Below are positions 50,852 to 59,374 of a DNA stretch of 64,000 bases, piece by piece. The notes beneath the pieces were generated by a model. That model ran no database searches. It was given only the letters and a program-made list of their open reading frames with translations, and was not told the DNA's origin. The DNA lies in assembly GCA_035710745.1 (NCBI GenBank), contig DASTCX010000025.1, positions 124,001 through 188,000 of the forward strand. Direction: 5' to 3'. Each line of letters starts with the position of its first letter. The first letter of the stretch is position 1. The DNA comes from Candidatus Eremiobacteraceae bacterium (GTDB taxonomy: Bacteria; Vulcanimicrobiota; Vulcanimicrobiia; Eremiobacterales; Eremiobacteraceae). A program made the position numbers and the translations under genes.

Positions 50852-50881
50852 ATAATACGGCAGCGGTGCGGGACCAGTCAA
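50852..50881 (-). promoter_or_regulatory. Sigma-70-type promoter of rplM-rpsI
   Basis: On the minus strand TTGACT (complement of 50876-50881) and TATTAT (complement of 50852-50857) are separated by 18 bp. Both hexamers are close to the TTGACA/TATAAT consensus. Transcription would start near 50845, giving a leader of about 64 bases before the rplM ATG. Confidence 0.7.
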
Positions 50882-50928
50882 GGAGTTCGGCGACCAGGGT
50901 ATTGGGCGTTGTCGATGCGGGACAGCCG

Positions 50929-51522
50929 TCAGAGCGCGTCCGAATCGACGCCGCGCGGGATCACGTAGTATGCCGCGATTAGCAAGTAGGCGGCGAAACT
51001 CGCAAGCGGATCGACGAGCGCTACGAGCATCGCGAGCGCGTAACCCACCCAACCGACGCGATAGGCCCTGATCGTCGCTCGAAGCGTCTCGTCTCCGACG
51101 CTCGCATGGAACGCGCGGCGCCGGACGAGATGCAGCAACATCAGGTTGTAGAACGTCGCGCACAGCGTCAGCACGATCCCGTAGAGGAACGTCGACGAGC
51201 GCATCGTCGGATACGTGCCGAGCGTGCTCGTCGCGAACGGGATGAACGCGGTGGCGGCGAGCAGCAGTAAGTTCAGGAAAACGGTCATGCGGTCGACGTG
51301 CGCGATCATCCTGAAAAGCGCATGATGGTTCTGCCACATGATGCCGATGACCGCGAACGAGAGGACGTAGGCGACGACGTTCGGCCACAGCCCGAACAGC
51401 GCCGACGAGAGCTGCGCCTCCGAAGGTTGATGGAGCTGCGGCAGCACGACGCCGAGCACGAGCAGCGTGATCGCGAACGCGAACACGCCGTCGGAGAACG
51501 CCTCGAAGCGCGATTTATCCAC
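50929..51522 (-). CDS. TMEM175-family potassium channel-like membrane protein
   Basis: 197 residues, six membrane helices. The N-terminal signature RFEAFSDGVFAFAITLLVL (R-x3-FSDGVFAIAITLLVL in the family) forms the TMEM175 (DUF1211) pore helix. Bacterial homologues conduct K+ with little selectivity. It follows the ferritin/CDGSH fusion gene by 3 bp and is presumably in one operon with it. Confidence 0.9.
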   Translation of the reverse strand: MDKSRFEAFSDGVFAFAITLLVLGVVLPQLHQPSEAQLSSALFGLWPNVVAYVLSFAVIGIMWQNHHALFRMIAHVDRMTVFLNLLLLAATAFIPFATSTLGTYPTMRSSTFLYGIVLTLCATFYNLMLLHLVRRRAFHASVGDETLRATIRAYRVGWVGYALAMLVALVDPLASFAAYLLIAAYYVIPRGVDSDAL

Positions 51523-51525
51523 GCG

Positions 51526-53523
51526 CTAGTTGTCTTCGTCCTTGAAGCCGACGTACCAGTGCGTACCGTCGCAGAACGGTTTGTTCTTCGAGTGACCGCA
51601 GCGGCACAGCGCGTAGTGCTCGGCGAGCGCACCGGAGTTCTGCTTCTCACGCTGGATGGCGATGTTGCCCTGGACGTGATACGGGCCGTCTTTCGAGACG
51701 TAGATCGCTTGGTCGCGGTCTTCGCCTTTGTAGTCGACGCCGTCGCGCGTGAAGCTCAGCGCGCCGGACGGACACTGCCTGACGATCGCGACGACCTCGT
51801 CCGCCGAAGCGCCGTCGGGCGTCACGAACGTGTCGCCTTCGTGATGGAAGACCGCCGGGAGATGATCGGTGCAGTTGCCGGCGTGGCAGCACGTGCCGCG
51901 GTTGTCGTGGATCGTGATCGACTTGCCGACGTACGTGTCGGGCCGGTCGGGCGTGCGGTTCGGCGACTTCGCGCTCGAGAACCCGATGCGCGCGTGCGTG
52001 CCGTCGCAATACGGCTTGAGGTTCGAACCGCCGCACCTGCAAAGGGCGAGCGAACGTCGCGTGGCGAGGGTCTCGCCTTTCGAGTTCGTGAGATGCCGCA
52101 GGTTGGCGACGAGATACGGGCCGTTCTCCTCGCAGGAGATCGTCGCCGGCACCGGCGGCTCGATCGAGTGGAAATCCATCTTGCTCGAGAACTGCCGCGG
52201 GACGAACTGGACGAGGTGGTCGCCGATCGACTGCAGCGCCGCCGCCGCCTCTTGCACCTGCGGAGGCGCTTCGGGTCTCGCACCGATCGCCGAGGTCCGC
52301 GCGACGAGATCGGCGATGCGCTCGAGCACGAACACCCACGCCGACGTCTTGTGCGCGAGCAGATGGATGTCGCGGTTATATCCGAAGCCCGGGCCGGCGG
52401 TTTTGCCCGGGTATTCCGGACCAGCGGGCATCTGCGCGAGCGCTTCGCCGAGCGGGCGGAGGACCGACGCCATGATGCGCAGCGTGCCGCGCGAGATCAG
52501 GCGGAGCTCGTCTTCGGTCTCGTCGATGTGGGCGAAGAAGCGCGCGAGCATGAGCAGCATCGTGTCGTATGTCGAGTTGAACAGATCGGCGACGTCGTGG
52601 GTGAGCGGATCGGTGATGATGTTGCCGCCTGTCGCGTCGTCGTAGTAGCGCGTCATCGGGTTCGAGATGACGGGTCGTACCGGTTCGAACGTCGCTCCGG
52701 TGTCGCTCGCATCTTTGAGCGCTCCCGCGTATTGCTTTCGGATCGCGTCGAACACGGCGAAGTGGGCGTCTGGATGATCCGACGTCGGCGCTTCGCCTTG
52801 TTCCACGATCATCTCGACCGCCGCTCGCGCTGACGCCGCATCGACGACTTGGACGAGCTTGGGGAGGTCGAGATAACGCGAATTCGCCTGCGCTTGGGGC
52901 GGCCCGATGAAGAGCACGTCTTCCGGAATGTTCGTGAAGCCGCTCAGTATCTTGTGGTAGAAATCCCCGACGGTGCGGAAGTCGACGTCGTAGGGCTCGG
53001 TGAGGGCCGCGGGCCGTGTGCCTGCAGCGCCGGCGGGCGCAACCGGTCCGCATACACGGGTGCGGATAGCTTCGTAGACCTTCGATTTCTCGTCCGGCAG
53101 CACGCCCGCTTCCGGCAGTTCGAAACAGAGAAGCCGTTCGATCGTCTCCTGCGAGAACGGCTCGAGCGTCAGCGGGATGCCGAGCGGGAACGCCGACGCG
53201 GGAAGCGGGAAGTTCACGCGCCTGAAGTGCGGCGCACCGCCGATCGCGATCAGCATGTTCGACACTTGCGCGAGATGAAGCATCTCCTCTACCGCGACCG
53301 ATGCGAGTCGGCGCTTCCAGCCGCGCACCATCTGCGCTTGCTCGGTCGTGAGGCCGCCCTCGCTGGCGTCGTTCTTGAGCGAGTATGCGGCGAACAGGTA
53401 GACGCACGAGAGGCCGTGCTCGAGCTCCGAGGCGCGCGACAAGAGATAGACGAGTTCTTCTCGCGTCGTCACTTGCGCGATGTGCGAACGGTCGGGCACG
53501 CTCGCCGGCGCTAACGTGGACAT
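51526..53523 (-). CDS. Ferritin-like domain / CDGSH / ferredoxin / CDGSH multidomain iron-sulfur protein
   Basis: 665 residues. Residues about 15-400 match the ferritin-like, VioB-related family: SELEHGLSCVYLF (33-45) and VEEMLHLAQVSNML (78-91) supply E/H iron ligands. The C-terminal part then has a CDGSH domain (C495-x-C497...PYCDGTH, to 510), a Fer4_19-type mono-cluster segment with cysteines at 545, 546, 551 and 584 (TCCHAGNC; QCPSGAL), and a second CDGSH domain (640-655, CRCGHSKNKPFCDGTH). No signal peptide. An unusual fusion suggesting iron storage or oxidative chemistry coupled to Fe-S electron transfer. Confidence 0.88.
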   Translation of the reverse strand: MSTLAPASVPDRSHIAQVTTREELVYLLSRASELEHGLSCVYLFAAYSLKNDASEGGLTTEQAQMVRGWKRRLASVAVEEMLHLAQVSNMLIAIGGAPHFRRVNFPLPASAFPLGIPLTLEPFSQETIERLLCFELPEAGVLPDEKSKVYEAIRTRVCGPVAPAGAAGTRPAALTEPYDVDFRTVGDFYHKILSGFTNIPEDVLFIGPPQAQANSRYLDLPKLVQVVDAASARAAVEMIVEQGEAPTSDHPDAHFAVFDAIRKQYAGALKDASDTGATFEPVRPVISNPMTRYYDDATGGNIITDPLTHDVADLFNSTYDTMLLMLARFFAHIDETEDELRLISRGTLRIMASVLRPLGEALAQMPAGPEYPGKTAGPGFGYNRDIHLLAHKTSAWVFVLERIADLVARTSAIGARPEAPPQVQEAAAALQSIGDHLVQFVPRQFSSKMDFHSIEPPVPATISCEENGPYLVANLRHLTNSKGETLATRRSLALCRCGGSNLKPYCDGTHARIGFSSAKSPNRTPDRPDTYVGKSITIHDNRGTCCHAGNCTDHLPAVFHHEGDTFVTPDGASADEVVAIVRQCPSGALSFTRDGVDYKGEDRDQAIYVSKDGPYHVQGNIAIQREKQNSGALAEHYALCRCGHSKNKPFCDGTHWYVGFKDEDN

Positions 53524-53615
53524 GGAACCATCCCCCAGGGTCGTGAAGGCAGAGCGGTTCCCCGTCGCCTGGCTTGTGGCCCTGTGGGGGTGGGCTGTCA
53601 GAACGGCTAGGTGAA

Positions 53616-53669
53616 GCCGAGCTTCGCTCGGCCTACTACATTTTGCCGAGCTTCGCTCGGCCTACTACA
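53616..53669. repeat. Tandem type B hairpin repeats
   Basis: Two identical 25 bp units at 53616-53640 and 53645-53669, each with arms GCCGAGC/GCTCGGC, loop TTC and tail CTACTACA, separated by TTTT. They lie in the 167 bp gap between the ferritin/CDGSH gene start and the HMA gene end; the rest of that gap shows nothing recognisable. Confidence 0.85.
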
Positions 53670-53690
53670 TCAGTGAGGACCCATTCTGGA

Positions 53691-53927
53691 TTATTCCGGA
53701 AAGCGGACATCGCCGGGAGTGAATCCGGCTGCGGCGATCGCAGCGCGGAGCATGTCCGGCGTCGCAACCGTCGGATCCGCGGTGACGGTGGCGAGCGATT
53801 CACCAAGGCTCGCGATGGCATCGGTGACGCCCGCGATCCCGCACAGCGCCGCGCGGACCATCTCGACGTCGACCGCCGAGCGCATGTCCGCGATCTCGAT
53901 GACGATGTCTTGCGAACGCGCGGTCAT
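53691..53927 (-). CDS. Heavy-metal-associated (HMA)-like domain protein lacking the CxxC motif
   Basis: 78 residues with the full HMA ferredoxin-like layout: VIEIADM...VDVEMVRAALCGIAGVTDAIASL, LATVTADPTVATPDMLRAAIAAAGFTPGDV. The metal-binding M-x-C-x2-C loop is replaced by ADMRSAVDVE, with no cysteine at either position. The only Cys lies in the helix (ALCGIAG). Either it no longer binds Cu/Zn or it binds by other residues. Last gene of the operon, overlapping truA by 4 bp. Confidence 0.78.
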   Translation of the reverse strand: MTARSQDIVIEIADMRSAVDVEMVRAALCGIAGVTDAIASLGESLATVTADPTVATPDMLRAAIAAAGFTPGDVRFPE

Positions 53928-54694
53928 ATCGGATGCGCGTAGTGCACGCGTTCCAAGAACAGGCCGTGCGGCGGCGCCGTGAAGCCGGCACGCTCGCGCT
54001 CACGCGAGGCGAGGGTCGTAGCGACATCGTGCGGCGTCATCCGTCCGCGCCCGACGTCGACGAGCGTGCCGACGACGATGCGCACCATCTGATGGAGAAA
54101 TGAGTCCGCGGTCATCCAAAGCTCCACGAAGTCGCCGGCGCGATCGACCGAAATGCCGGTCACGGTCCGGGTCGTTCCGCCCCGCGCCGGCGGCGTCGCG
54201 CAGAACGCGGCGAAATCGTGCTCGCCGATCAGCTTCTCCGCACCCGCGCGCATCGTGGCGATCTCGAGCGCCGCGCGAACGTGGAACGCTCGTCGATCGT
54301 TGAGCGGCGAGGGCGCCGTCCGGTTGACGATGCGATAGCGATAGGTACGAGCGAGCGCGTGCCGGCGCGCGGAAAAACCGGACTCCCGCTCGACCGCGCG
54401 CAGCACCGCGATGCGCGAACCGCGCAGCATCGCACTGGCAGCTATTGGTAAGCGTTCGAGGTCGAACGAGCTCGTCGTCGCGTAGCTGACGACCTGACCT
54501 GTCGCATGGACACCGGCGTCGGTGCGGCCCGCGGCGACGATGCGGACGTCGTGACCGAACAGCCGCGACAACGCGCGCTCGAGCTCGCCCGCGATGGTCG
54601 GCAACGTCGTCTGTCGTTGCATGCCGTGGTAGCCCGTGCCGTCGTACTCGACGACCATCGCGATCGTCCGGAGCAGACCGCCGCTTTCGCTCAC
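53924..54694 (-). CDS. truA: tRNA pseudouridine(38-40) synthase TruA
   Basis: 256 residues. VVEYDGTGYHGMQRQ start, catalytic aspartate D59 in AAGRTDAGVHATGQV, and the C-terminal SFLHQMVRIVVGTLVDVG block. Modifies positions 38-40 of the tRNA anticodon arm. Overlaps lysS upstream and the HMA gene downstream by 4 bp. Confidence 0.95.
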   Translation of the reverse strand: MSESGGLLRTIAMVVEYDGTGYHGMQRQTTLPTIAGELERALSRLFGHDVRIVAAGRTDAGVHATGQVVSYATTSSFDLERLPIAASAMLRGSRIAVLRAVERESGFSARRHALARTYRYRIVNRTAPSPLNDRRAFHVRAALEIATMRAGAEKLIGEHDFAAFCATPPARGGTTRTVTGISVDRAGDFVELWMTADSFLHQMVRIVVGTLVDVGRGRMTPHDVATTLASRERERAGFTAPPHGLFLERVHYAHPI

Positions 54695-56157
54695 TCCGGC
54701 TTCTGCAGCGGGAAAAGGAGCACGTCGCGGATCGACGCCTCACCGGTCAAGAGCATGACGATGCGATCGATTCCGTAGCCGATTCCGCCGGTCGGCGGCA
54801 TGCCGTATTCGAGCGCCTGGACGTAGTCCCAGTCCGGCTCGGGCGCTTCCGCATCGCCGGCGGCGCGTTCGCGCGCCTGCGCTTGGAAGCGGCCGCGCTG
54901 GTCGTCTGGGTCGTTGAGTTCGGAAAACGCGTTCGCCATCTCCATGTGGCCGATGAAGAGCTCGAAACGCTCGACGAGGTCGGGGTCGCCCGGTTTGCGT
55001 TTCGCGAGCGGCGACAGCACGACGGGCTGCTCGGTGACGAACGTCGGATCGACGAGATGCGGCTCGGCGACGAGTTCGAAGATCTTGTCGATGACGTGCC
55101 CGTGACTCGCACCTTTTTGGAGCTCGATGCCGAGGCGGCGCGCGACCGCGCGCGCTCGTTCCTCGACGAGAACGTCCTCGCGCGACAGCTCGCCCCACTT
55201 GGCGAGCGCATCGAGGTAGGGGATGCGAGCGAACGGTTTTTCCAGACGGATCTTCTCGCCGTTCCACTCGTGGCCGCCGCGGACGCCGACAGATTCGGCG
55301 AGGTGGACGATCAGGTCTTCGGTCAGCCGGATCATGCCTTCGACGTCGGTGTACGCCTCGTAGAGCTCGAGCATCGTGAACTCGGGGTTGTGCGTCTTGT
55401 CGATGCCCTCGTTGCGGAAGATGCGTCCGAGTTCGTAGACCTTTTCGATGCCGCCGACGATGCAGCGTTTGAGGTTGAGCTCGGTCGCGATGCGCAGCTG
55501 GAGCGGCACGTCGAGCGCGTTCGACTTCGTCACGAACGGCCGCGCATTGGCGCCGCCCGCGACGCCGAGAAGCGTCGGCGTCTCGACCTCGTGGTAGCCG
55601 CGCCCGTCGAGGAAACGTCGCGCGGCGGCGAGGATGCGCGAGCGCGCGAGCATCGTATCGAGCACGGGCCGGTTCACCATGAGGTCGACGTAGCGTCGAC
55701 GATAGCGGATCTCCGGATCGGTGAGGCCGTGCCACTTGTCGGGCAAGGGGCGGAGCGACTTCGAGAGCACGGTGAGCGATCGGACGTGGACGGAGATCTC
55801 GCCGGTCTTCGTCGTGAAGATCTCACCCGTCGCGCCGAGGACATCCCCGCGATCGAGGAGGTCGATGACATCGGCATCGGCGCCGAGATCGTCGACCTTG
55901 AAATAGAGCTGGATGCGGCCGGTCTCGTCGTCGAGGTCTGCGAACACGCTCTTCTTGCTCATCCGCCGCAGACCGCCGATGCGGCCGGCGACGCGGACCT
56001 CGCCGGTCGCCTCGCGCGCGGCTGCGCAGGTGTGGGTACGGTCGAACTTCGTGACCGCGAACGGGTCGCGGCCCATCGCTCGCAGCGCGTCGAGTTTTCC
56101 TCGACGCACCTTGATCAGTTCGGCTTCGGTCTTTCCTTCGTCGAGCGGCTCGCTCAC
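54691..56157 (-). CDS. lysS: Lysyl-tRNA synthetase, class II
   Basis: 488 residues. OB-fold anticodon domain (VRVAGRIGGLRRMSKKSVFADLDDE), motif 1 region FLDGRGYHEVETPTL, motif 2 RIFRNEGIDKTHNPEFTMLE and motif 3 GIGYGIDRIVMLLTG. All are standard for bacterial LysS. Overlaps greA by 4 bp; the greA-lysS pairing is common in bacteria. Confidence 0.96.
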   Translation of the reverse strand: MSEPLDEGKTEAELIKVRRGKLDALRAMGRDPFAVTKFDRTHTCAAAREATGEVRVAGRIGGLRRMSKKSVFADLDDETGRIQLYFKVDDLGADADVIDLLDRGDVLGATGEIFTTKTGEISVHVRSLTVLSKSLRPLPDKWHGLTDPEIRYRRRYVDLMVNRPVLDTMLARSRILAAARRFLDGRGYHEVETPTLLGVAGGANARPFVTKSNALDVPLQLRIATELNLKRCIVGGIEKVYELGRIFRNEGIDKTHNPEFTMLELYEAYTDVEGMIRLTEDLIVHLAESVGVRGGHEWNGEKIRLEKPFARIPYLDALAKWGELSREDVLVEERARAVARRLGIELQKGASHGHVIDKIFELVAEPHLVDPTFVTEQPVVLSPLAKRKPGDPDLVERFELFIGHMEMANAFSELNDPDDQRGRFQAQARERAAGDAEAPEPDWDYVQALEYGMPPTGGIGYGIDRIVMLLTGEASIRDVLLFPLQKPE

Positions 56158-56663
56158 TTCGCCTTAGCTTTGGAGCCGGTCTTCCGGTTGCCACGGATCG
56201 AGATGACCTTGAGCTGCACCTCGCCGCCCGGCGTCGACGCGGTGACGGTCGATCCCGGTTTCGAGCCGATGAGCGCGACGCCGATCGGCGATTCGTTGCT
56301 GATCTTCGCGTTGAGCGGATCGCTCTCGGTGCTGCCGACGATCGTGTATTCGTTTTCGCTCCCGGCGGTCACGTTGCGGACGCGCACCGTGCTGCCGAGA
56401 TGCACCTCGTCGGCGCTGCCTTCGCTCTCGACGATGATCTTCGCGTTGCGGATCATCGCCTCGAGCTTGAGGATGCGCCCTTCGACGAACGCCTGCTCTT
56501 GCTTGGCGTCCTCGTATTCGGCGTTCTCAGAGATGTCGCCGAACTCTTTGGCCTGACGTATTCGGTCGTTGACCTCTTTGCGATGGACGCTCTTGAGCTC
56601 GTCGAGCTCGACTTCGAGCTTTTTCAGGCCGTCTTCTGTGAGCAGGACTTCCTTTTCGGTCAC
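56154..56663 (-). CDS. greA: Transcription elongation factor GreA
   Basis: 169 residues. N-terminal coiled coil with the acidic tip (EDGLKKLEVELDELKSVHRKEV, GDISENAEYEDAKQEQAFVEGRI) and the FKBP-like C-domain (VRVRNVTAG, YTIVGSTESDPLNAKISNESPIGVALIG). Rescues backtracked RNA polymerase by transcript cleavage. 10 bp after the preceding gene. A basic KTGSKAKAK tail ends it. Confidence 0.95.
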   Translation of the reverse strand: MTEKEVLLTEDGLKKLEVELDELKSVHRKEVNDRIRQAKEFGDISENAEYEDAKQEQAFVEGRILKLEAMIRNAKIIVESEGSADEVHLGSTVRVRNVTAGSENEYTIVGSTESDPLNAKISNESPIGVALIGSKPGSTVTASTPGGEVQLKVISIRGNRKTGSKAKAK

Positions 56664-56673
56664 TGGTCTCTCC

Positions 56674-57603
56674 CTAGGTCGCGGTGGTGATGTGAGCGGG
56701 TGCGAGCGTTTCGACGCGTGGTTCGAAGCGCAGGCGATGGAGCAGATCGAGGTAGTCGCTTTCGACGACGTCCTCCCAACGCTTGCCGAGCTTGGCGAGC
56801 AGCGCTGCTTCCATGACGTTCGTGCCGAACGAACGCCCGCCGAGGTTCGGCGTGCTCGTGACGAGCAGCGCGACGCCGCGTTCGCGCAGCTCGGCGACGT
56901 TTTTCTCCGTCACCGTGTTCGTGAGCACGATCTTGCCGGCGAGCGAGTCGGGCATGTGCTGGCGTATGAAGTGGAAGTCGCCGGCGATGAGCTTGGCGGC
57001 ATCGTAGTACTGCGTGAACTTCGGCTCCGGCGGCCGCTCTTGTTTCTTGCCCGTCGGATAGAAGAACTGGAACGGCAGCTTGCACGCGTCCGGCAGATAG
57101 CGCGCGGCCTCTTTCTCGAACTCGGCCAACGACGACACCGGCTTGTCGATCTCGAGCGCGAAGATGAAATCGCCGAACGTGACCTGCGCTCCCGCGGCGA
57201 CGAGCGCCTGCGCCATCCCGAAACGGTCGAGAGCGCTCACCATGAGCACCGGCAGGCCGCGGAAATCGACGATGCCGCGCTCTTGGAGCACGCGCACGGT
57301 CTCGCGCTCGAGCGTGTTCTTGAGACCGCTGCCGTCGACGACGGGCGTCTTCTTGACGCTTTCGAGCATCCGCACGCCGTCGCGCAGCGCGTAGCGCTTC
57401 GTACCGGCATACAGATAGACGTCGATGCCGCCGAGGCCGATCGCGTCGACCCGGCCGTCGATGTCTTTGAGTTTTTCGACGGCGCGTTCGATCGAGCCGT
57501 CGAAGCCGATGCGGCTGATGTCGAATTTTTCGCCGAGCCAGTCGACGATGACGCGGTGATCGCGCGTCGAGGATCCAAGGCTGACCGAGACGATCGTCTT
57601 CAT
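56674..57603 (-). CDS. 'Quinate 5-dehydrogenase'-like protein of unknown activity
   Basis: 309 residues. The pattern MKTIVSVSLGSSTRDHRV, AIGLGGIDVYLYAGTKRYALRD, TPVVDGSGLKNTLERETV and VLMVSALDRFGMAQALVAAGA is that of a conserved family commonly labelled quinate 5-dehydrogenase in databases as I remember. That name is not supported by any shikimate/quinate-DH motif I can see. It is coupled by 4 bp to the acyl-ACP-reductase-like gene upstream, which suggests a joint pathway. Confidence 0.75.
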   Translation of the reverse strand: MKTIVSVSLGSSTRDHRVIVDWLGEKFDISRIGFDGSIERAVEKLKDIDGRVDAIGLGGIDVYLYAGTKRYALRDGVRMLESVKKTPVVDGSGLKNTLERETVRVLQERGIVDFRGLPVLMVSALDRFGMAQALVAAGAQVTFGDFIFALEIDKPVSSLAEFEKEAARYLPDACKLPFQFFYPTGKKQERPPEPKFTQYYDAAKLIAGDFHFIRQHMPDSLAGKIVLTNTVTEKNVAELRERGVALLVTSTPNLGGRSFGTNVMEAALLAKLGKRWEDVVESDYLDLLHRLRFEPRVETLAPAHITTAT

Positions 57604-58790
57604 CCGTTCGCCCGCGCTGCTGCGCCCTTCTGGGCCGCGGACCCGTTCTTCGAGGCGGCGCCGTTACGGCGTGGCACGACGTCGCTTCGGCCCGGCATCG
57701 CGCCGGCACGAGCCGCGATAGCGAGCTCGCGCGTGCGCGCGATCTGCTCGACGGTGATCGCCTTGTCGAACGCGCGCATGCCCGCGAGCTCGAAGCCGTG
57801 CTTTGCGGCGAGCTGCTCGATCTCGAGCACTTTGTGGATGTTGATTCCGCGCCCGAGCGAGTAGTTCTCGAACCGGTTCTCGAGCGTCAGGATCATCGTC
57901 TCCGACATGCACGCGAGCGCGGTCTTCGGCGGCAATCCGAAATCGAAGTGGAAGTCGACGTCGCCTGGTACGCGGATGTTGCCGCCCTCGGTCACCAGGA
58001 CGTCGGGCCGCTCGACCGCGACGCGGCGCGAAACGTCATGCGGCAACGATACTTCGCAGACGACGGCGCCCGGCTTGAGGTCTTCCGGCTCGACGACTTC
58101 CGACACCGCGGAAGTCGCTGTGAGGACGAGATCCGCGCGCTGGACCGCGTCGCGGATGTCGGCGGTCCAATCGCACTGCGCGGCGACGTGCGGCTGGAGC
58201 GCGTGCGAGAGATTCTTGAGGCGAGTCGCGTTGCGCGCCGTAAGGGTCAGGCGCTCGACTTGATTGCCGAGGATCTGAGAGCACGCCGCGCCGATGCTCC
58301 CGGTGGCGCCGATGACGGTCGCGTGCGAGCGCGCGAGGTCGATCCCCATCTCGCGTGCCCCGCGGATGAGGCTTTGGATGCCGGCTGCGATCGTGAACGA
58401 GTTGCCTGTCGTCACGGCGATGGGGCAATTCTCCGATACCGTTACGCCGCCGTCGCCGACGACCGACGTGAACGCGCCGAGACCGACGATCTCGCAGCCG
58501 AGTTCGGCCGCGATGTTCGCACCGCGGATGATGCGCGCCATGACTTGGTCGCGCGGCAATTCGAGGAACTGGTCCGGCAGTAGCGGCGCAGCGATGAAAT
58601 AACCCGTGCACTCCTCGCCGGTCTTGGATCGGATACCCGTGATTTCGGAGACCTTGTACGCTGGCATCCACTCGAGGATCTTGCGGATGAGCGGGCGACC
58701 TTTACCGGCCGCCTTGGGCTCGTAGCGCAGGACGTCTTCGTAGGAAAGCGGGTGGATGAGGAAACCGAATTTGCGCACGCGACGGAACAC
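57600..58790 (-). CDS. Long-chain acyl-ACP reductase (AAR)-like protein
   Basis: 396 residues. It parallels the cyanobacterial acyl-ACP reductase along its length: LGAFTSVV, TTGNSFT, Rossmann loop VIGATGSIGAAC (159-170), LTARN, a catalytic-type cysteine C294 in ALACMSETMILTLE and NYSLGRGINIHKVLEI near the end. AAR reduces acyl-ACP to fatty aldehyde with NADPH. A 55-residue Ala/Lys-rich tail (NGAASKNGSAAQKGAAARANG) is extra. First gene of a six-gene operon running to the HMA protein. A shikimate-dehydrogenase-like label is an alternative. Confidence 0.8.
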   Translation of the reverse strand: MFRRVRKFGFLIHPLSYEDVLRYEPKAAGKGRPLIRKILEWMPAYKVSEITGIRSKTGEECTGYFIAAPLLPDQFLELPRDQVMARIIRGANIAAELGCEIVGLGAFTSVVGDGGVTVSENCPIAVTTGNSFTIAAGIQSLIRGAREMGIDLARSHATVIGATGSIGAACSQILGNQVERLTLTARNATRLKNLSHALQPHVAAQCDWTADIRDAVQRADLVLTATSAVSEVVEPEDLKPGAVVCEVSLPHDVSRRVAVERPDVLVTEGGNIRVPGDVDFHFDFGLPPKTALACMSETMILTLENRFENYSLGRGINIHKVLEIEQLAAKHGFELAGMRAFDKAITVEQIARTRELAIAARAGAMPGRSDVVPRRNGAASKNGSAAQKGAAARANG

Positions 58791-58842
58791 CTCGAGCGAG
58801 CCGACCCTAAGACGGCGACCGTTAATGTTTCACGAGCGGGCG

Positions 58843-59313
58843 CTATGGTCCTGGGAGAAGGTCAGCGTTTTGGCGCGCCTGCGCCTCGCACTTCTCTTTG
58901 AGCGCGCGCAGCATCATGAGCGAGTTCTCCTCCACTTTCTTGTGGAGGATCGGCCCGATGAGCTCCGCGAGCGTCGGCACGCCGAAGTCGTAGTCGACGC
59001 CGAGGCTGACGTGCGTCACGCCGTCGCGCTCGTCGAACGTCCACGCGCCTTCGAATTTGTCGAGGTCGCCTTCGATGAGCTTGTAGTCGATGCGCGTGTT
59101 GACGTCGTCGAAGACGTCTTCTTCCGTCCACTCGATCGGCGCTTCTTCCACGAGCGTCTTCCAGCGCGACACCGCCGTGTTGCCGTCGCGGCTCAGCACC
59201 TTCACGTATTCGACGTCCGGCATGAAATCCGAATAGCGCTCGAGATCCTTAGCGAGCGCGTAGATCTGATGCCGCGGCGCGGCGATGTCTATCGAGGTCT
59301 CGACGTATGGCAT
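58843..59313 (-). CDS. SRPBCC/START-domain protein
   Basis: 156 residues. Helix-grip fold: YVETSIDIAAPRHQIYALAKDLERYSDFMPDVEYVKVLSRDG at the N-terminus, GVTHVSLGVDYDFGVPTLAELIG then the C-terminal helix. Closest in style to coenzyme Q-binding/aromatase-cyclase proteins and to the START protein at 12211-12663. It probably carries a hydrophobic ligand. 52 bp upstream of the AAR-like gene on the same strand, possibly the same transcript. Confidence 0.82.
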   Translation of the reverse strand: MPYVETSIDIAAPRHQIYALAKDLERYSDFMPDVEYVKVLSRDGNTAVSRWKTLVEEAPIEWTEEDVFDDVNTRIDYKLIEGDLDKFEGAWTFDERDGVTHVSLGVDYDFGVPTLAELIGPILHKKVEENSLMMLRALKEKCEAQARQNADLLPGP

Positions 59314-59374
59314 CTTATCGAAAAGCGCCGTAAACGCAGCGGTCGCGCATAAGCGCGACCGGCGAAGACGACCG

